Shown here: positions 25,101 through 33,135 of the stretch, in pieces
Layout of the letters: every line of letters starts with the position of its first letter
How positions within the stretch are numbered: the stretch's first letter is position 1
Assembly (NCBI GenBank): GCA_964545715.1
Contig: CAZJHX010000004.1
Span: 62,001-126,000 of the forward strand
Length of the DNA: 64,000 nucleotides
Direction of reading: 5' to 3'
Source: CAZJHX01 sp964545715
GTDB lineage: Bacteria; Myxococcota_A; UBA9042; GCA-2863065
Program-made: the position numbers and the translations under genes
The notes under the pieces: model-generated
Databases searched by the model: none
The model's input: the letters and a program-made list of their open reading frames with translations, nothing else
Told to the model about the DNA's origin: nothing

Positions 25101-25697
25101 CGAGTGCTCGCGAATGGTCGTCAGCCCATAGCCGTGCAGCTTGACGATGTCGCCCCGGTGGTCGCTGCCGAGCAGGACGTTCTCCGGGTTCAAATCGCGA
25201 TGGACGATGCCCTTGCCGTGCGCCTCTACCAGGGAATCGGCGATCTGCTTGCCGATCAACAGCGCACGCACACGATCCAGCCGGCCCTCCGACTCCAGAA
25301 GACTCGCCAGCGTGACGCCGTCCAGCAGCTCGGTCACGTAGCCCATGATGCCGGGCTCATCGATCACCGCCAGGATGCGTGCCGTGTTCTCGCTTTGAAG
25401 TTTTCCGACCGTCTCGATCTGCTGTCGAAACTGGTTCACCATCCGATCGTCGGCGTGGTAGCGCGAATGCAGCGTCCGCACGGAGACGGAGTGCTGAGCC
25501 TCCGTGTCATACGCCCGGTAGACGATGCCCAGGTTGTTCTCAGCGGAGCGGAGCGCGACGCGAAAGCGGCCCCCCAGCGTAATGCCGAGGAGCATGTCGC
25601 GCGGCCAACCCCGTTTAGGCTGCCCGAGTCCGCAATCCGTACACGACAGATCAAGCGGCTCACGAGTACCGTGACAGTTCCCGCAGTATGCTCCCAA
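22167..25697 (-). CDS. Protein kinase-like pseudokinase with zinc ribbon and WD40 propeller
   Basis: About 1176 residues. An N-terminal zinc ribbon (YCGNCHGT... CTDCG) precedes a Ser/Thr-kinase fold at about residues 35-300. Several catalytic positions are lost: the Gly loop is ENNLGIV, the ATP-binding Lys is Arg (VSVRT), the alpha-C Glu is Gln, the HRD loop reads HRDLNPEN and DFG is HGY. A transmembrane helix (about residues 365-385) and a Pro/Ala-rich repeat region follow, then roughly a dozen WD40 repeats (about 520-1120). The end, DAWIAWTTAAYYAG, matches the cap often following bacterial WD40 arrays. TTG 25697 is preferred because the promoter at 25739-25766 lies over any earlier start. 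It is probably a membrane scaffold. Confidence 0.8.
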   Translation of the reverse strand: MGAYCGNCHGTREPLDLSCTDCGLGQPKRGWPRDMLLGITLGGRFRVALRSAENNLGIVYRAYDTEAQHSVSVRTLHSRYHADDRMVNQFRQQIETVGKLQSENTARILAVIDEPGIMGYVTELLDGVTLASLLESEGRLDRVRALLIGKQIADSLVEAHGKGIVHRDLNPENVLLGSDHRGDIVKLHGYGLTTIREHSTVSAARRGDRGPNYIAPEQVRRHQPHPRQDLYALGTMLFEMISGRLPFEDPDPMVVLRLKSVHPAPSLKEACTDADVGVVQLVNGLLTARAEERHPTSARELSAQLTEHLVRVGYKPPTQVTGAELPAVDVAAETSSPAPAPAKKKRKKRRALTPVAWGALVGIMIGVGVAAVELTDNGSETPPREADSASVTPPATPETVAETTTPQPAAAAKVNPQELPKQPASAREPRVQPPAPAPQPEAAAKPAEPAAKPAEPAAKPAEPAAKPAEPAAKPEEPVVAAAKPAPQPPQVAVAAAAKPAPAEAPAAKPAPEPAPAPVADPSLPSNRTPVLKLGHRGVVRTIGYSADGTMVLTGADDRVLHVTDARTGRRLQTLTGLEASPTAAAMSPDGRYVVAGDGAGFLRVWENGKLQDATRQLPGGVHTVGFDERGTLLGADRTRRLHRLHAGTFARARPLLRLGRGGPAYSAALSGDGATIVVVNQGTGRRIVPRDTRTGKVAIQLDALPNVVAVSVDQRGEWVVAASASGRIQVIKLGADTVVHEVDHGKPLAQIALHPTAGVFASGATDGSITLWDLKTAKRKPFSGSLGQQVNITGLAFSPKGPALSAAATNFQVHTFDVDKGTVTDVLLGTPNGGAPLLSFNGAGTKLALAGPDGRVHLWDLATGEQVTGIKGLPGVSALTYEKGTERLIVATTDGHLSLYDGTKQIWRVNAKDAFGSLTTNGKQVVAASAVLGQAKRFDMKTGEELLPPVGRGKDGLRTVKFSPDGTLLAVGNRIGAAALYNLAGDEPKRHSGLLMGRGRVLDFAWRADGKLLAASFARGGLLAYDLSQGGRRPQALQRSGMTPIHTLSIEGELVSGGAADGSIRRWGLNGQTPLPAADGLPASPRWATSQDGRLVAAADEDGRVRVLQNNPGAAAALNLFSVGDAWIAWTTAAYYAGNVEGARFLRVQVGDATKQVSEYPALKSLAEVKRALAGL
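24268..24366 (-). repeat. 21-bp tandem repeat encoding AAKPAEP units
   Basis: About four and a half copies of a 21-bp unit encode AAKPAEP heptapeptides in the linker between the membrane helix and the WD40 propeller of the pseudokinase. The copies are nearly identical at DNA level, so the copy number could vary between strains. Confidence 0.85.
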
Positions 25698-25738
25698 AAT
25701 CCCCTCACCGAACCAGATGGGTATCCGGTTCTTAACAC

Positions 25739-25766
25739 TGTATAAACTCAGGGTCCCATGTGGCAA
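25739..25766 (-). promoter_or_regulatory. Candidate promoter of the pseudokinase gene
   Basis: TTGCCA (25766-25761) and TATACA (25744-25739) are spaced by 16 bases, a good sigma-70-like pair. The predicted start of transcription near 25732 leaves a leader of about 35 bases to the TTG at 25697. This argues against the in-frame TTG at 25766 as the translation start. Confidence 0.5.
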
Positions 25767-25864
25767 TGGCCATAGTCAACAAAAATGGTCATTGTAAAGT
25801 ATTGAAACGTGTCCGGTGTAAAGCATGGGACTGCGTTCCACCAGTAGAACACGGAGGTCACCTC

Positions 25865-26977
25865 TTGAGAACCCCCATGCTCACAGCCAAAACGCTGGTT
25901 GTTGCGATTGCGTTCATGTGCGGATTGTCCGCCGGTTGCAAAAAAGAGAAGGCTGAGGACGATTTGTCCGCGTTGATCCAGAGCGATCCCAAGAAAGCGA
26001 TCGAGGTTCTGGAGCAGAAATACAACGACGATCCCAACGACTACGCCGCCGTTCGTGGACTCGCCCAGGCGTTTGCCGCGTTGGACCCGCCCAAGTGGGA
26101 GCGCGCCGCAGCCTGGTATCGCAAGGCTATCGATATGCCCCAGGGGCAGGGCAAGGACGAGCGCCGCGTGCTGTTCGACGAGCTGCTGAAGTGCGTTGAA
26201 AACCAAATCGTGGCGGGCCGCGCGGCCAAGATCGACCAGAAGAAGATGGTCGAGATGCTGCAAGCGGCCAACAAGCTGGAGCAGGCGCTGGCACGCCAGA
26301 ACATCAAAGCCGGCAAGGAGCTGTTCGACCTGGCGAAAGCCGACTTCGACGCCAAAGTCGAAGGTCGCCGCTATGCAGACGCCATCGCCGTGATCGGCGG
26401 CTTGTCCAAGATCTACGTCGACGAAAAGACGCGGGAGACGCTGACGAGCCAGCTGCCCAAGGTGCAGGGCCTCAAGTTTGAGCAGGACACCCTGGTGATC
26501 TTCATCAAGTCCGTGAAGGGTCCGCTGGTCGAGAAGGGCCTCTTCGACGACGAGCAGAAGGCCTTCACGTTCACCGGCCGGCACAGCTTTGTCGAGCCCG
26601 AGCCGCCGCCCGCGCCCGAACCGGCCAAGCGCGGAGACCCGCCGCCCGAGCCGCCACCACGGACCGGCCCCGATCCTGCCACGGACGGCTTCGGCAAGCT
26701 GATGGAGACCGCGGCATGCGGCGAGGCTGTTGTGCTGCCCAAGCTCAAGGCCGTCCTCAGCCCGTTCGCGAAGGCGTCGCCGCTGGGTCGCGAGCTGACG
26801 GACGTCGAGGTCAAGCCGTTCTTCGAGATTCTGCTCAAGACCCGCAAGACCCGCTGGGAAGGCGAGGCCTGGGACAAGACCAAGCAGGTTGCGCCGGGCA
26901 CTAGGCTGGAGATCGTCTGCGACGACTCGCTGGCCCTCAGCGTGGTGATCAGGACCTTTCGCGAGCTCAAGAAATAG
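25865..26977 (+). CDS. Lipoprotein with TPR-like N-terminal half, unknown function
   Basis: About 370 residues. A GGAGG site at 25853-25857 lies 7 bases before TTG 25865, giving MRTPMLTAKTLVVAIAFMCG and a lipobox ending SAGC. ATG 25877 is the alternative. The mature part begins with charged helical repeats (KAIEVLEQKYNDDPNDYAAV, AAAWYRKAID) resembling TPRs. A Pro/Glu linker (EPEPPPAPEP) and a C-terminal domain with one conserved-looking Cys pair (TAACGEAV, EIVCDDSL) follow. It is divergent from the pseudokinase across a shared regulatory gap. The stop directly abuts the convergent CoA-transferase stop. Confidence 0.7.
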   Translation: MRTPMLTAKTLVVAIAFMCGLSAGCKKEKAEDDLSALIQSDPKKAIEVLEQKYNDDPNDYAAVRGLAQAFAALDPPKWERAAAWYRKAIDMPQGQGKDERRVLFDELLKCVENQIVAGRAAKIDQKKMVEMLQAANKLEQALARQNIKAGKELFDLAKADFDAKVEGRRYADAIAVIGGLSKIYVDEKTRETLTSQLPKVQGLKFEQDTLVIFIKSVKGPLVEKGLFDDEQKAFTFTGRHSFVEPEPPPAPEPAKRGDPPPEPPPRTGPDPATDGFGKLMETAACGEAVVLPKLKAVLSPFAKASPLGRELTDVEVKPFFEILLKTRKTRWEGEAWDKTKQVAPGTRLEIVCDDSLALSVVIRTFRELKK

Positions 26978-28150
26978 TTAGAGGCCCAACTCCGCCATGA
27001 TCGCGTCGGTGTGCTCACCGAGCAGGGGCGCGGGCAGGGAGTTGAACGTGGAGCTGCCCTCCAGCTGGACCGGACAGCCGACCGCCGGGATCGGCCCCAA
27101 CTTGCTGTGATCCACGGTGCCCAGCATGCCGCGCGCGGCAAGCTGCGGGTGCTCCAGCGCCTCATCGACGGACTGCATGGGCGCGCAGGGGATGCCGGCG
27201 TCGTTGAGCAGCGGCAGCCAGTGCGCCAGGGGTGACGGCTCGAACAGCGCCTGCAGAATCGGGATCAGCTCGGCTCGATGGACTACACGCTCCGCGTTGG
27301 TCGAGAAGCGCGGGTCATCGCACAGGTCCTGGCGCTCCAGCGCGGCCGCCAGCCGGATGAACTGCCGGTCGTTGCCGCAGCAGATCGCCAGGTAGCCGTC
27401 CGACGCGCGCACTGCCTCGAACGGGCAGATGCTCGGGTGCTGGTTGCCCATGCGCGTCGGCTTCTTGTCGCCCAGCAGCCAGGCGCCGGCTTGATACGCC
27501 AGCAACGAGACCAGGCCGTCCAGCATGGCGATGTCCACGCGGCGCCCCTTGCCGGTCTTCTCGCGCTCGTACAGGGCGGCCAGGATGCCGTGCACCGCGT
27601 ACAGGCCGCTGGTCAGGTCGCCGATGCTGACGCCTGCCTTGCTCGGCGGCGCATCGGCAGGTCCGGTGAGCGAGGCGACGCCTGACAAGGACTGGACCAT
27701 CAGGTCGTAGCCCGGCGCCTTGACGTGCTCCGGCAGCCCGGCGTGTCCGAAGCCGCTGATGCTGGCGTAGATCAGTCGGGGATTGATCTCCTGCGCCGCC
27801 TGCGCGCTGAAGCCCAGGCGGTCGAGCACGCCCGGACGGAAGTTCTCGATCAGCACGTCGCTGGACGCGATCAGGCGCCGCAGCACCTCCTGTCCGGCGT
27901 CGCTCTTCAAGTCGCACGTGATCGAGCGCTTGCCCCGATTGATGCTCAAGAAGTAGGTCGACTCTCCGTCGCGGAAGGGGGGGCCGAAGCGCCGTGTGTC
28001 GTCGCCGCCGTCGGGCCGCTCCACCTTGATGACGTCTGCGCCGAGGTCGGCCAGCAGCATCGTGGCAAAGGGGCCCGCGAGGACGCGGGTGAGATCCAGC
28101 ACGCGGACGCCTGTCAGCGGTGCCGGCAACGTGTTGTCGTCGGTAGGCAT
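26978..28150 (-). CDS. CaiB/BaiF-type family III CoA-transferase
   Basis: 390 residues from ATG 28150 (MPTDDNTLPAPLTGVRVLDL). The family start VRVLDLTRVLAGPFATMLLADLGADVIKVE and the INRGKRS segment are textbook. The catalytic Asp is in APGYDLMVQSLSG, where the aspartyl-CoA thioester forms. Enzymes of this family move CoA between carboxylic acids; 2-methylacyl-CoA racemase and formyl- and succinyl-CoA transferases are relatives. The active site is intact but the substrate cannot be told. A short Met-less extension upstream is open but lies in the promoter gap toward the divergent kinase gene. Confidence 0.88.
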   Translation of the reverse strand: MPTDDNTLPAPLTGVRVLDLTRVLAGPFATMLLADLGADVIKVERPDGGDDTRRFGPPFRDGESTYFLSINRGKRSITCDLKSDAGQEVLRRLIASSDVLIENFRPGVLDRLGFSAQAAQEINPRLIYASISGFGHAGLPEHVKAPGYDLMVQSLSGVASLTGPADAPPSKAGVSIGDLTSGLYAVHGILAALYEREKTGKGRRVDIAMLDGLVSLLAYQAGAWLLGDKKPTRMGNQHPSICPFEAVRASDGYLAICCGNDRQFIRLAAALERQDLCDDPRFSTNAERVVHRAELIPILQALFEPSPLAHWLPLLNDAGIPCAPMQSVDEALEHPQLAARGMLGTVDHSKLGPIPAVGCPVQLEGSSTFNSLPAPLLGEHTDAIMAELGL

Positions 28151-28228
28151 GCAGCCCGTTATTAGCCGAAATTCCGGGCCAGTGGAACTTCGGGTGGCGG
28201 CTGTGCGTTTAGTGGTATCGTGAGCCCG

Positions 28229-30535
28229 ATGTCGAACGATAAGTCCCGGCCCGACGACGAGAGCCATCTGGAGCTGGCCGAAGAGATCGTCAATGAGACC
28301 TCAAGCTTTGAGCTGTCTCAGAGCGAGCCTGGTTCCGGCTTCGCCTCAGACTCGGACATCGATCTGCCGCGCGTGGACCTGAACACCGAGGCGGGCTTCG
28401 ACAAGCTGGAAGATAAGATCCGCGCCCGCATGACCAAGGGGCCGCGTGTTCGGACCGACCCGCTCATCGGCCAGATCTTCGGGTCCCGCTTCGAGATCAT
28501 CAACAAGGTCGGCGCCGGCGGTATGGGCGTCGTCTACCGGGCGCGCCAGAAGGGCATGGATCGCGACGTGGCGATCAAGGTGCTGCTCAAAGAGTACCTG
28601 ACCAACGAGACCGCAGTGCGGCGTTTCGAGCGCGAGGCGCTGGCCGTCTCCAAGCTGGAGCACCCCAACACGGTCCGCATCTACGACTTTGGCGAGCACG
28701 AGCTGGGTGGCTTGTACATCGCCATGGAGTATCTCCAGGGGCTGCCGCTGCAGCGCATGCTGGAGAACGATCACCAACTGCCGGTGCGACGCGTGGTGCG
28801 CATCGTCAAGCAGATCTGCTCCAGCCTGGAAGAGGCGCACTCCAAGGGCATCATTCACCGCGACCTGAAGCCGGACAACGTCTTTGTCGGCTCGATTCAG
28901 GGCGAGCCCGACTTTGCAAAAGTGCTGGACTTCGGTGTGGCCAAGCTGCGTGAAGGGGCCGAGGGCGGCACGCTGACGCAGCACGGCACGATCTTCGGCA
29001 CCCCAAAGTACATGTCGCCTGAGCAGTGCCGATCGCATCCGGTGGATCAGCGCAGCGACCTCTACTCCGTCGGCGTCATGATGTACGAGATGATCTCGGG
29101 CCGGACGCCCTTTGCCAGCGACAACCCGCTGGCGATTCTGATCATGCACGCGCAGGACGAGGTCAGCCCGATGGCCGAGGTGCGCCCGGATCTGGTGGTG
29201 CCGTTCGAGGTCGAGGAGCTGATGCACCGCCTGCTTGAGAAAGAGGCGGACGATCGGCCGGCCGATGCGCGCGAGGTCATCGAAGAGTGTGATCGCCTGC
29301 TCGAGATGATCCCGGTCGAGTTCACGCAGGTCCTGACCTACGAAAACGCCGAGCAGAGCGGGATGGACTACAACCGCAGCGCGGCGTACACGGTGCGCAA
29401 CAAGTTCGACTCGGCGGCCATCAACGTGGCGGAGCAGTCGGCGGAGATGGCGCGCGACACGGTGCATGTGGACCAGGTGCCGCTGCCCGATCCCAAGCCG
29501 CAATACGGCAGCGCGATGCTTGCGGGAGGCGCTGTCCTGGCGGCCTGCGCCGCTGTGGTGGTGTACGTGTTGCTGCAGATGACGCCGGTCCCGGCCAGCG
29601 CCAAGCGCCTCGTGCCCGATCAATGGGCGGGGGGCGAGGTGCCGGAGCTGGAGGCGGACCTGGTCACAGTGACGCTGCAGGCCAATGTCGACAACGTCAA
29701 CGTGGTGAACAAGGCCAATGGCGCGCTTCTGGGCGTGCTGCCGACCGCCGACAAGCCGACGCAGTTTCAGTGGGTTCGGGAGCCCGGGCGCACGGTCAAT
29801 GTGGACCTCGCGTACGGCGACGCGGCGCCCCAGACCGTCTCGTTTGATCTCGGAGAGGATCGGTCGCCGCCGCCGGTCGAGTTTGCGGCGTTGGAGCGCG
29901 TGGTCGAGATCGTGCCTGAGTCGGACGTGGAGACCGTGACGCTGACGGTGCAGGCCAACGTGGGCTCCGCGTACATCCGCGTGTCCGGGATGGACCAGGT
30001 GTGGCCGATGCCCGTCGACGGCAGCAAGCGCGAGATCCGTGTGCTGAAGGGCGACGGCGAGGTCAAGGTCACCGCTGAGAAGGCAGGCTATCTCATCGCG
30101 ACGGCCGCCTGGACGCCCAGCGAGGACGGCGTGCTGACCCTGACGCTGGAAGAGGACCCCAACGCCGGTGCGCCCGCCGAGCAGAAGGTGACGCTCACGC
30201 TCTCGGTCAACGTGGGCAAGGTCTCGGTGATCGTCGGTGCAACCGGACAGGTCTTTCGCGTGCCGAAGGGTGGCGCGGACTTTCCAATCGAGCTGGCCAT
30301 GGGCACCGAGGAGCTGGAGCTGACGTTCGAGCGCCGCGGCTACAAAAAGCAGACCCAGAAGTTCACGCCCTCTGCCGACGGGCGCCTGGCGGTCAAGCTG
30401 GAGAAGCGCGCCGGCCGTCCCCGCGCGGAGAAGCCGCGTGAACCGGCCGTTCCGCGCCTGAACCCGATCAAGCGCGTCGAGAAGAAGCCCGATAGCGGGA
30501 TCGGCCGCATAAAACGCCTCAAGGGCCCACGCTGA
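28229..30535 (+). CDS. Transmembrane Ser/Thr protein kinase with three PEGA-like repeats
   Basis: About 768 residues. An acidic N-terminal region is followed by a kinase domain (about residues 85-360) with an intact GAGGMG loop, the Lys of DVAIKVLL (about 115), HRDLKPDN (about 210) and DFG (about 234). One transmembrane helix near 427-450 (AMLAGGAVLAACAAVVVYVL) separates it from the outside. The exported part holds three homologous beta domains starting VTLQANVDN, LTVQANVGS and LTLSVNVGK, similar to PEGA domains. The C-terminus is Arg/Lys/Pro-rich. I prefer ATG 28229 over GTG 28220. It looks like an active envelope-sensing kinase. Confidence 0.87.
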   Translation: MSNDKSRPDDESHLELAEEIVNETSSFELSQSEPGSGFASDSDIDLPRVDLNTEAGFDKLEDKIRARMTKGPRVRTDPLIGQIFGSRFEIINKVGAGGMGVVYRARQKGMDRDVAIKVLLKEYLTNETAVRRFEREALAVSKLEHPNTVRIYDFGEHELGGLYIAMEYLQGLPLQRMLENDHQLPVRRVVRIVKQICSSLEEAHSKGIIHRDLKPDNVFVGSIQGEPDFAKVLDFGVAKLREGAEGGTLTQHGTIFGTPKYMSPEQCRSHPVDQRSDLYSVGVMMYEMISGRTPFASDNPLAILIMHAQDEVSPMAEVRPDLVVPFEVEELMHRLLEKEADDRPADAREVIEECDRLLEMIPVEFTQVLTYENAEQSGMDYNRSAAYTVRNKFDSAAINVAEQSAEMARDTVHVDQVPLPDPKPQYGSAMLAGGAVLAACAAVVVYVLLQMTPVPASAKRLVPDQWAGGEVPELEADLVTVTLQANVDNVNVVNKANGALLGVLPTADKPTQFQWVREPGRTVNVDLAYGDAAPQTVSFDLGEDRSPPPVEFAALERVVEIVPESDVETVTLTVQANVGSAYIRVSGMDQVWPMPVDGSKREIRVLKGDGEVKVTAEKAGYLIATAAWTPSEDGVLTLTLEEDPNAGAPAEQKVTLTLSVNVGKVSVIVGATGQVFRVPKGGADFPIELAMGTEELELTFERRGYKKQTQKFTPSADGRLAVKLEKRAGRPRAEKPREPAVPRLNPIKRVEKKPDSGIGRIKRLKGPR

Positions 30536-30555
30536 CCCGTGTTATAACGCCCGCC

Positions 30556-32280
30556 ATGCGGGTACTTATGCTGGGCTCTCTTCTGCTGATCGCTGCTGTT
30601 GCAAACGCCGCTCCGGAGCACGTCCGAGTCAGTTGGTGCGGCGGTAGCTCCGCCACCACAATGTGCATTACCTGGAACGACTCGGGGGGCGCCGGCGACC
30701 AGGTCGAGTACGGCACGTCAGGCGCGCTGGGCAGCACCGCCAAGGCGGAGTCGTTTGCTGCGCCGGGGTCGCTTGGAAGCATCTACGAGGCCGAGCTGAC
30801 GGGGCTGAAGCCCGGGACTGAGTACACCTATCGCGTGGGTGGCGGCGGCGCTTGGAGCGAGCAGTACACGTTTCGCACCGCGATGGCCGACACCGATCCC
30901 TGCACCCCGTTTTCGTTTGTCGTGCTCGGCGACGGCCGCAGCCAGGACGAGGCCGGCGCGGCGCCCCAGTGGCACACGATCATGGCGGAGGCGCTGGACC
31001 ATGGGCCGTCTTTGATCCTGAACACGGGCGACCTGGTCAAGAGCGGCGACGTTGTCGGGCAGTGGAAGGATTATCTGGAGAAGACTGATCCGGCTCAGGC
31101 CTTCGTGCCGCACTTTCCGTCGATCGGCAACCACGACGACGACAAGGTGGAGGGCGAGGGCGCGCTGTACAACATGGTGCACCAGCTGCCGCGCAACGAC
31201 GAGACCGACACCGAGGACTTCTATTACGTGACCGTGGGCGACGCCATCTTCGTGTCGCTGACTACGGTGAACTTCAAAGACGACAACTTCGGGCTGCAGG
31301 CCGGCTGGCTGGACAAGGTGCTGACCGAGAACCCCAAGCGCTGGAAGTTTGTGTTTTTCCACCACCCGCCATACGCCTCGACGGACCTCTTCGGGCTGAT
31401 TCATCCGCCCAACGAGGAGGGGCAGAACGCGGCGTTCGTGCCGATCTTTGACAAGCACCATGTGGACGTCGTCTTCAACGGGCACAACCACTTTTACGAG
31501 CGCTTCAAGCCGTTGAAGGGCGGCGGAGGAGGCGATCAGGGCAAGGAGAACCCGGACGGTACCGTCTACGTGATTACCGGGGGCGCGGGGGCCATCACCT
31601 TTGATATCGCCGGCGACTTCTTCGACATCATGGCGCTGATCTGCGGCACAGCGACCGGCAGCACGGTCTGCGACGGGCGCCATCACTTTGTGAAGGTGGA
31701 CATCGACGGCAACAAGGCCTCGTTCTCGGCGATTGCGACGTCCGCGCAGAACTTTGACACCAACGTGGCCAACATCGAGACCTTCGATACGTTTGAGATC
31801 GTCAAGAGCGACCCGCTCAACTGCGAGGAGCCCGGTACGGATACCGGCGACGACACCACCGATACGGGCGACGACACCACCGATACGGGGACGGGCGACA
31901 CGACGGGCAGCGGCACCGGCGACACGACCGGCGGCGCCACGACCGGCGGTGACACGACCGGCGGCGACACGACCGGCGGGGACACGACGGGGGATACCGG
32001 CGACACCGGCGCGGACGCACCCGGCACGGACGCGACGACCGGCGACGATACGGGCGCCGCGGAGCCGACGACGGACACCACGGGTGACTCGGGCGCCGCG
32101 ACCGGCCTGCCTGCCGTCGACGATCCCGGGTCCAGCGGGTCCAAGAATGAAGGTGGGCGCGAGACCAGCGGCTGTTCGGCGGCAGCGACGCCTCCCGGCT
32201 CGTCGGGTGCGGGGCTGCTGCTGCTGGTTCTGGCGGCCCTTTGGCTCCAACGTCGGCGCTTGCTACCCTTGTCGCGATGA
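30556..32280 (+). CDS. Secreted purple-acid-phosphatase-like metallophosphoesterase with MYXO-CTERM tail
   Basis: 574 residues. A signal peptide (residues 1-18) precedes an N-terminal FN3-like domain (VRVSWCGGSSATTMCITW). The catalytic metallophosphoesterase blocks are in order: GDGRS near 124, NTGDLV near 157, GNHDDD near 190, HHPPY near 269 and NGHNHFYE near 308. A long Thr/Gly/Asp linker follows (repeat 31838-32010). The C-terminus has a Cys in SGCSAA, then SGAGLLLLVLAALWL and RRRR-like positive residues. That is a MYXO-CTERM tripartite sorting signal, which implies surface anchoring. The stop overlaps the next start as ATGA. The substrate is some phosphoester. Confidence 0.87.
   Translation: MRVLMLGSLLLIAAVANAAPEHVRVSWCGGSSATTMCITWNDSGGAGDQVEYGTSGALGSTAKAESFAAPGSLGSIYEAELTGLKPGTEYTYRVGGGGAWSEQYTFRTAMADTDPCTPFSFVVLGDGRSQDEAGAAPQWHTIMAEALDHGPSLILNTGDLVKSGDVVGQWKDYLEKTDPAQAFVPHFPSIGNHDDDKVEGEGALYNMVHQLPRNDETDTEDFYYVTVGDAIFVSLTTVNFKDDNFGLQAGWLDKVLTENPKRWKFVFFHHPPYASTDLFGLIHPPNEEGQNAAFVPIFDKHHVDVVFNGHNHFYERFKPLKGGGGGDQGKENPDGTVYVITGGAGAITFDIAGDFFDIMALICGTATGSTVCDGRHHFVKVDIDGNKASFSAIATSAQNFDTNVANIETFDTFEIVKSDPLNCEEPGTDTGDDTTDTGDDTTDTGTGDTTGSGTGDTTGGATTGGDTTGGDTTGGDTTGDTGDTGADAPGTDATTGDDTGAAEPTTDTTGDSGAATGLPAVDDPGSSGSKNEGGRETSGCSAAATPPGSSGAGLLLLVLAALWLQRRRLLPLSR
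31838..32010 (+). repeat. Low-complexity Asp/Thr/Gly repeat in the phosphoesterase
   Basis: Imperfect units encode TGDDTTD and GGDTT peptides (for example DTTDTGDDTTDTG, then TTGGDTTGGDTTGGD). The region links the enzyme to the MYXO-CTERM tail. It is probably a disordered stalk, prone to length change by slippage. Confidence 0.8.
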
Positions 32281-33053
32281 TTGCCTACCCTCAATACCTC
32301 GACGTTCCCATGATGGTGAGCGTGCTGGCCTCGATAGAAGACGGCGTGTCGGCTGACGGCGCGCTGCGATCCCTCGGCATTGACCTGGAGGGTCGCGTCG
32401 GCAGCGGCGCGGATCCGACCGCGGACAACGCGATCGCTCAGCGGCACACGGTCAGCTCATTGTTCGGCCGCATGCGCGACGGGCTGGGCGACCAGGTGGC
32501 GCAGGTTGCGGCGCAAGGGGATCTGGATGCGCTCACCGACGGCTGCTTTGTTGAGCTGTCCGGTCCGGTGACCCGCAATCCCATGATCGAGTTCGTCAAC
32601 GTGATGGAGCGCCTGTTCGCCATCGCGGATATCGGCGCCGCCGCTCAGTCCGCAGCGGCGCAGGGCATCGATCTGGTGGTGCCTGAAGAGACCAAGCAGG
32701 TCTTCAACGCGCTGCGCAACGAGCTGCACGCGTCGCCGGTGGTGGACGCGACTATCGCCACCGACGGGGGGCTGACCGGCGTCCTGTCGTTTCAGAAGTC
32801 CTACCTGCGGCACGACTCGCTGGACGACCTGCGCTTTGGCCGCGTGCGCGTGCTGGGAAAGTGCGTGGGGACGCTGACCGAGGACACGGCCTACAACGTG
32901 CTGTCCCGCTCGTTTGTCGGCCACATGGTCGCGGGCGCGTTCACCGACGCGATGTCCGGGCTGCAGCAGGTCAACCCCGAGGGCGACTACCCGATCACGA
33001 CGACGGTGTCCGGCCCCGGCTTGTTCGTGGTGCCGCTGGCCGTGTTCATCTAG
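32277..33053 (+). CDS. DUF6414-like protein of unknown function
   Basis: 258 residues, soluble, coupled to the upstream gene by an ATGA overlap. The N-terminus (QYLDVPMMVSVLASIEDGVS), a central CFVELSGPVTRNPMIEF and the ending GPGLFVVPLAVFI recall, from memory, the DUF6414 family pattern (YLD... SYLAQIE... and a final GPALxxxPLAIY). I have not been able to check that by search. No enzymatic motif is visible. There is no transmembrane segment. The coupling to a secreted phosphoesterase may only reflect compact transcription. An ATG is preferred over an upstream in-frame GTG/ATG that lies inside the previous gene. Confidence 0.55.
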   Translation: MIAYPQYLDVPMMVSVLASIEDGVSADGALRSLGIDLEGRVGSGADPTADNAIAQRHTVSSLFGRMRDGLGDQVAQVAAQGDLDALTDGCFVELSGPVTRNPMIEFVNVMERLFAIADIGAAAQSAAAQGIDLVVPEETKQVFNALRNELHASPVVDATIATDGGLTGVLSFQKSYLRHDSLDDLRFGRVRVLGKCVGTLTEDTAYNVLSRSFVGHMVAGAFTDAMSGLQQVNPEGDYPITTTVSGPGLFVVPLAVFI

Positions 33054-33058
33054 GCCCC

Positions 33059-33086
33059 GCCGACCTCGCTCCGCTCGGGCGTCGGC
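33059..33086. repeat. Short inverted repeat after the DUF6414-like gene
   Basis: GCCGAC (33059-33064) and GTCGGC (33081-33086) are perfect 6-base arms around a 16-base GC-rich loop. This lies directly before the larger stem-loop at 33101 and may add to termination. Weak on its own. Confidence 0.3.
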
Positions 33087-33100
33087 CCAACCCATCCGCT

Positions 33101-33135
33101 CTAGGCGCGTGGCCCTTTCAGGGACACGCTCCTAG
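33101..33135. terminator. Convergent-pair stem-loop, likely terminator
   Basis: Left arm 33101-33116 and right arm 33120-33135 pair at 14 of 16 positions around a TTC loop, with CTAG at both outer ends. On the plus strand the right arm is followed by TCTTTT, giving a short T tract for the DUF6414-like gene. The stop codon of the minus-strand lipoprotein gene lies inside the right arm, so the structure can serve both directions. Confidence 0.6.

Noticed and set aside
23763..25745. 660-codon plus-strand open frame opposite the pseudokinase
   Set aside because: Arg/Leu-rich low-complexity product without motifs, mirroring codon bias of the real gene on the other strand.
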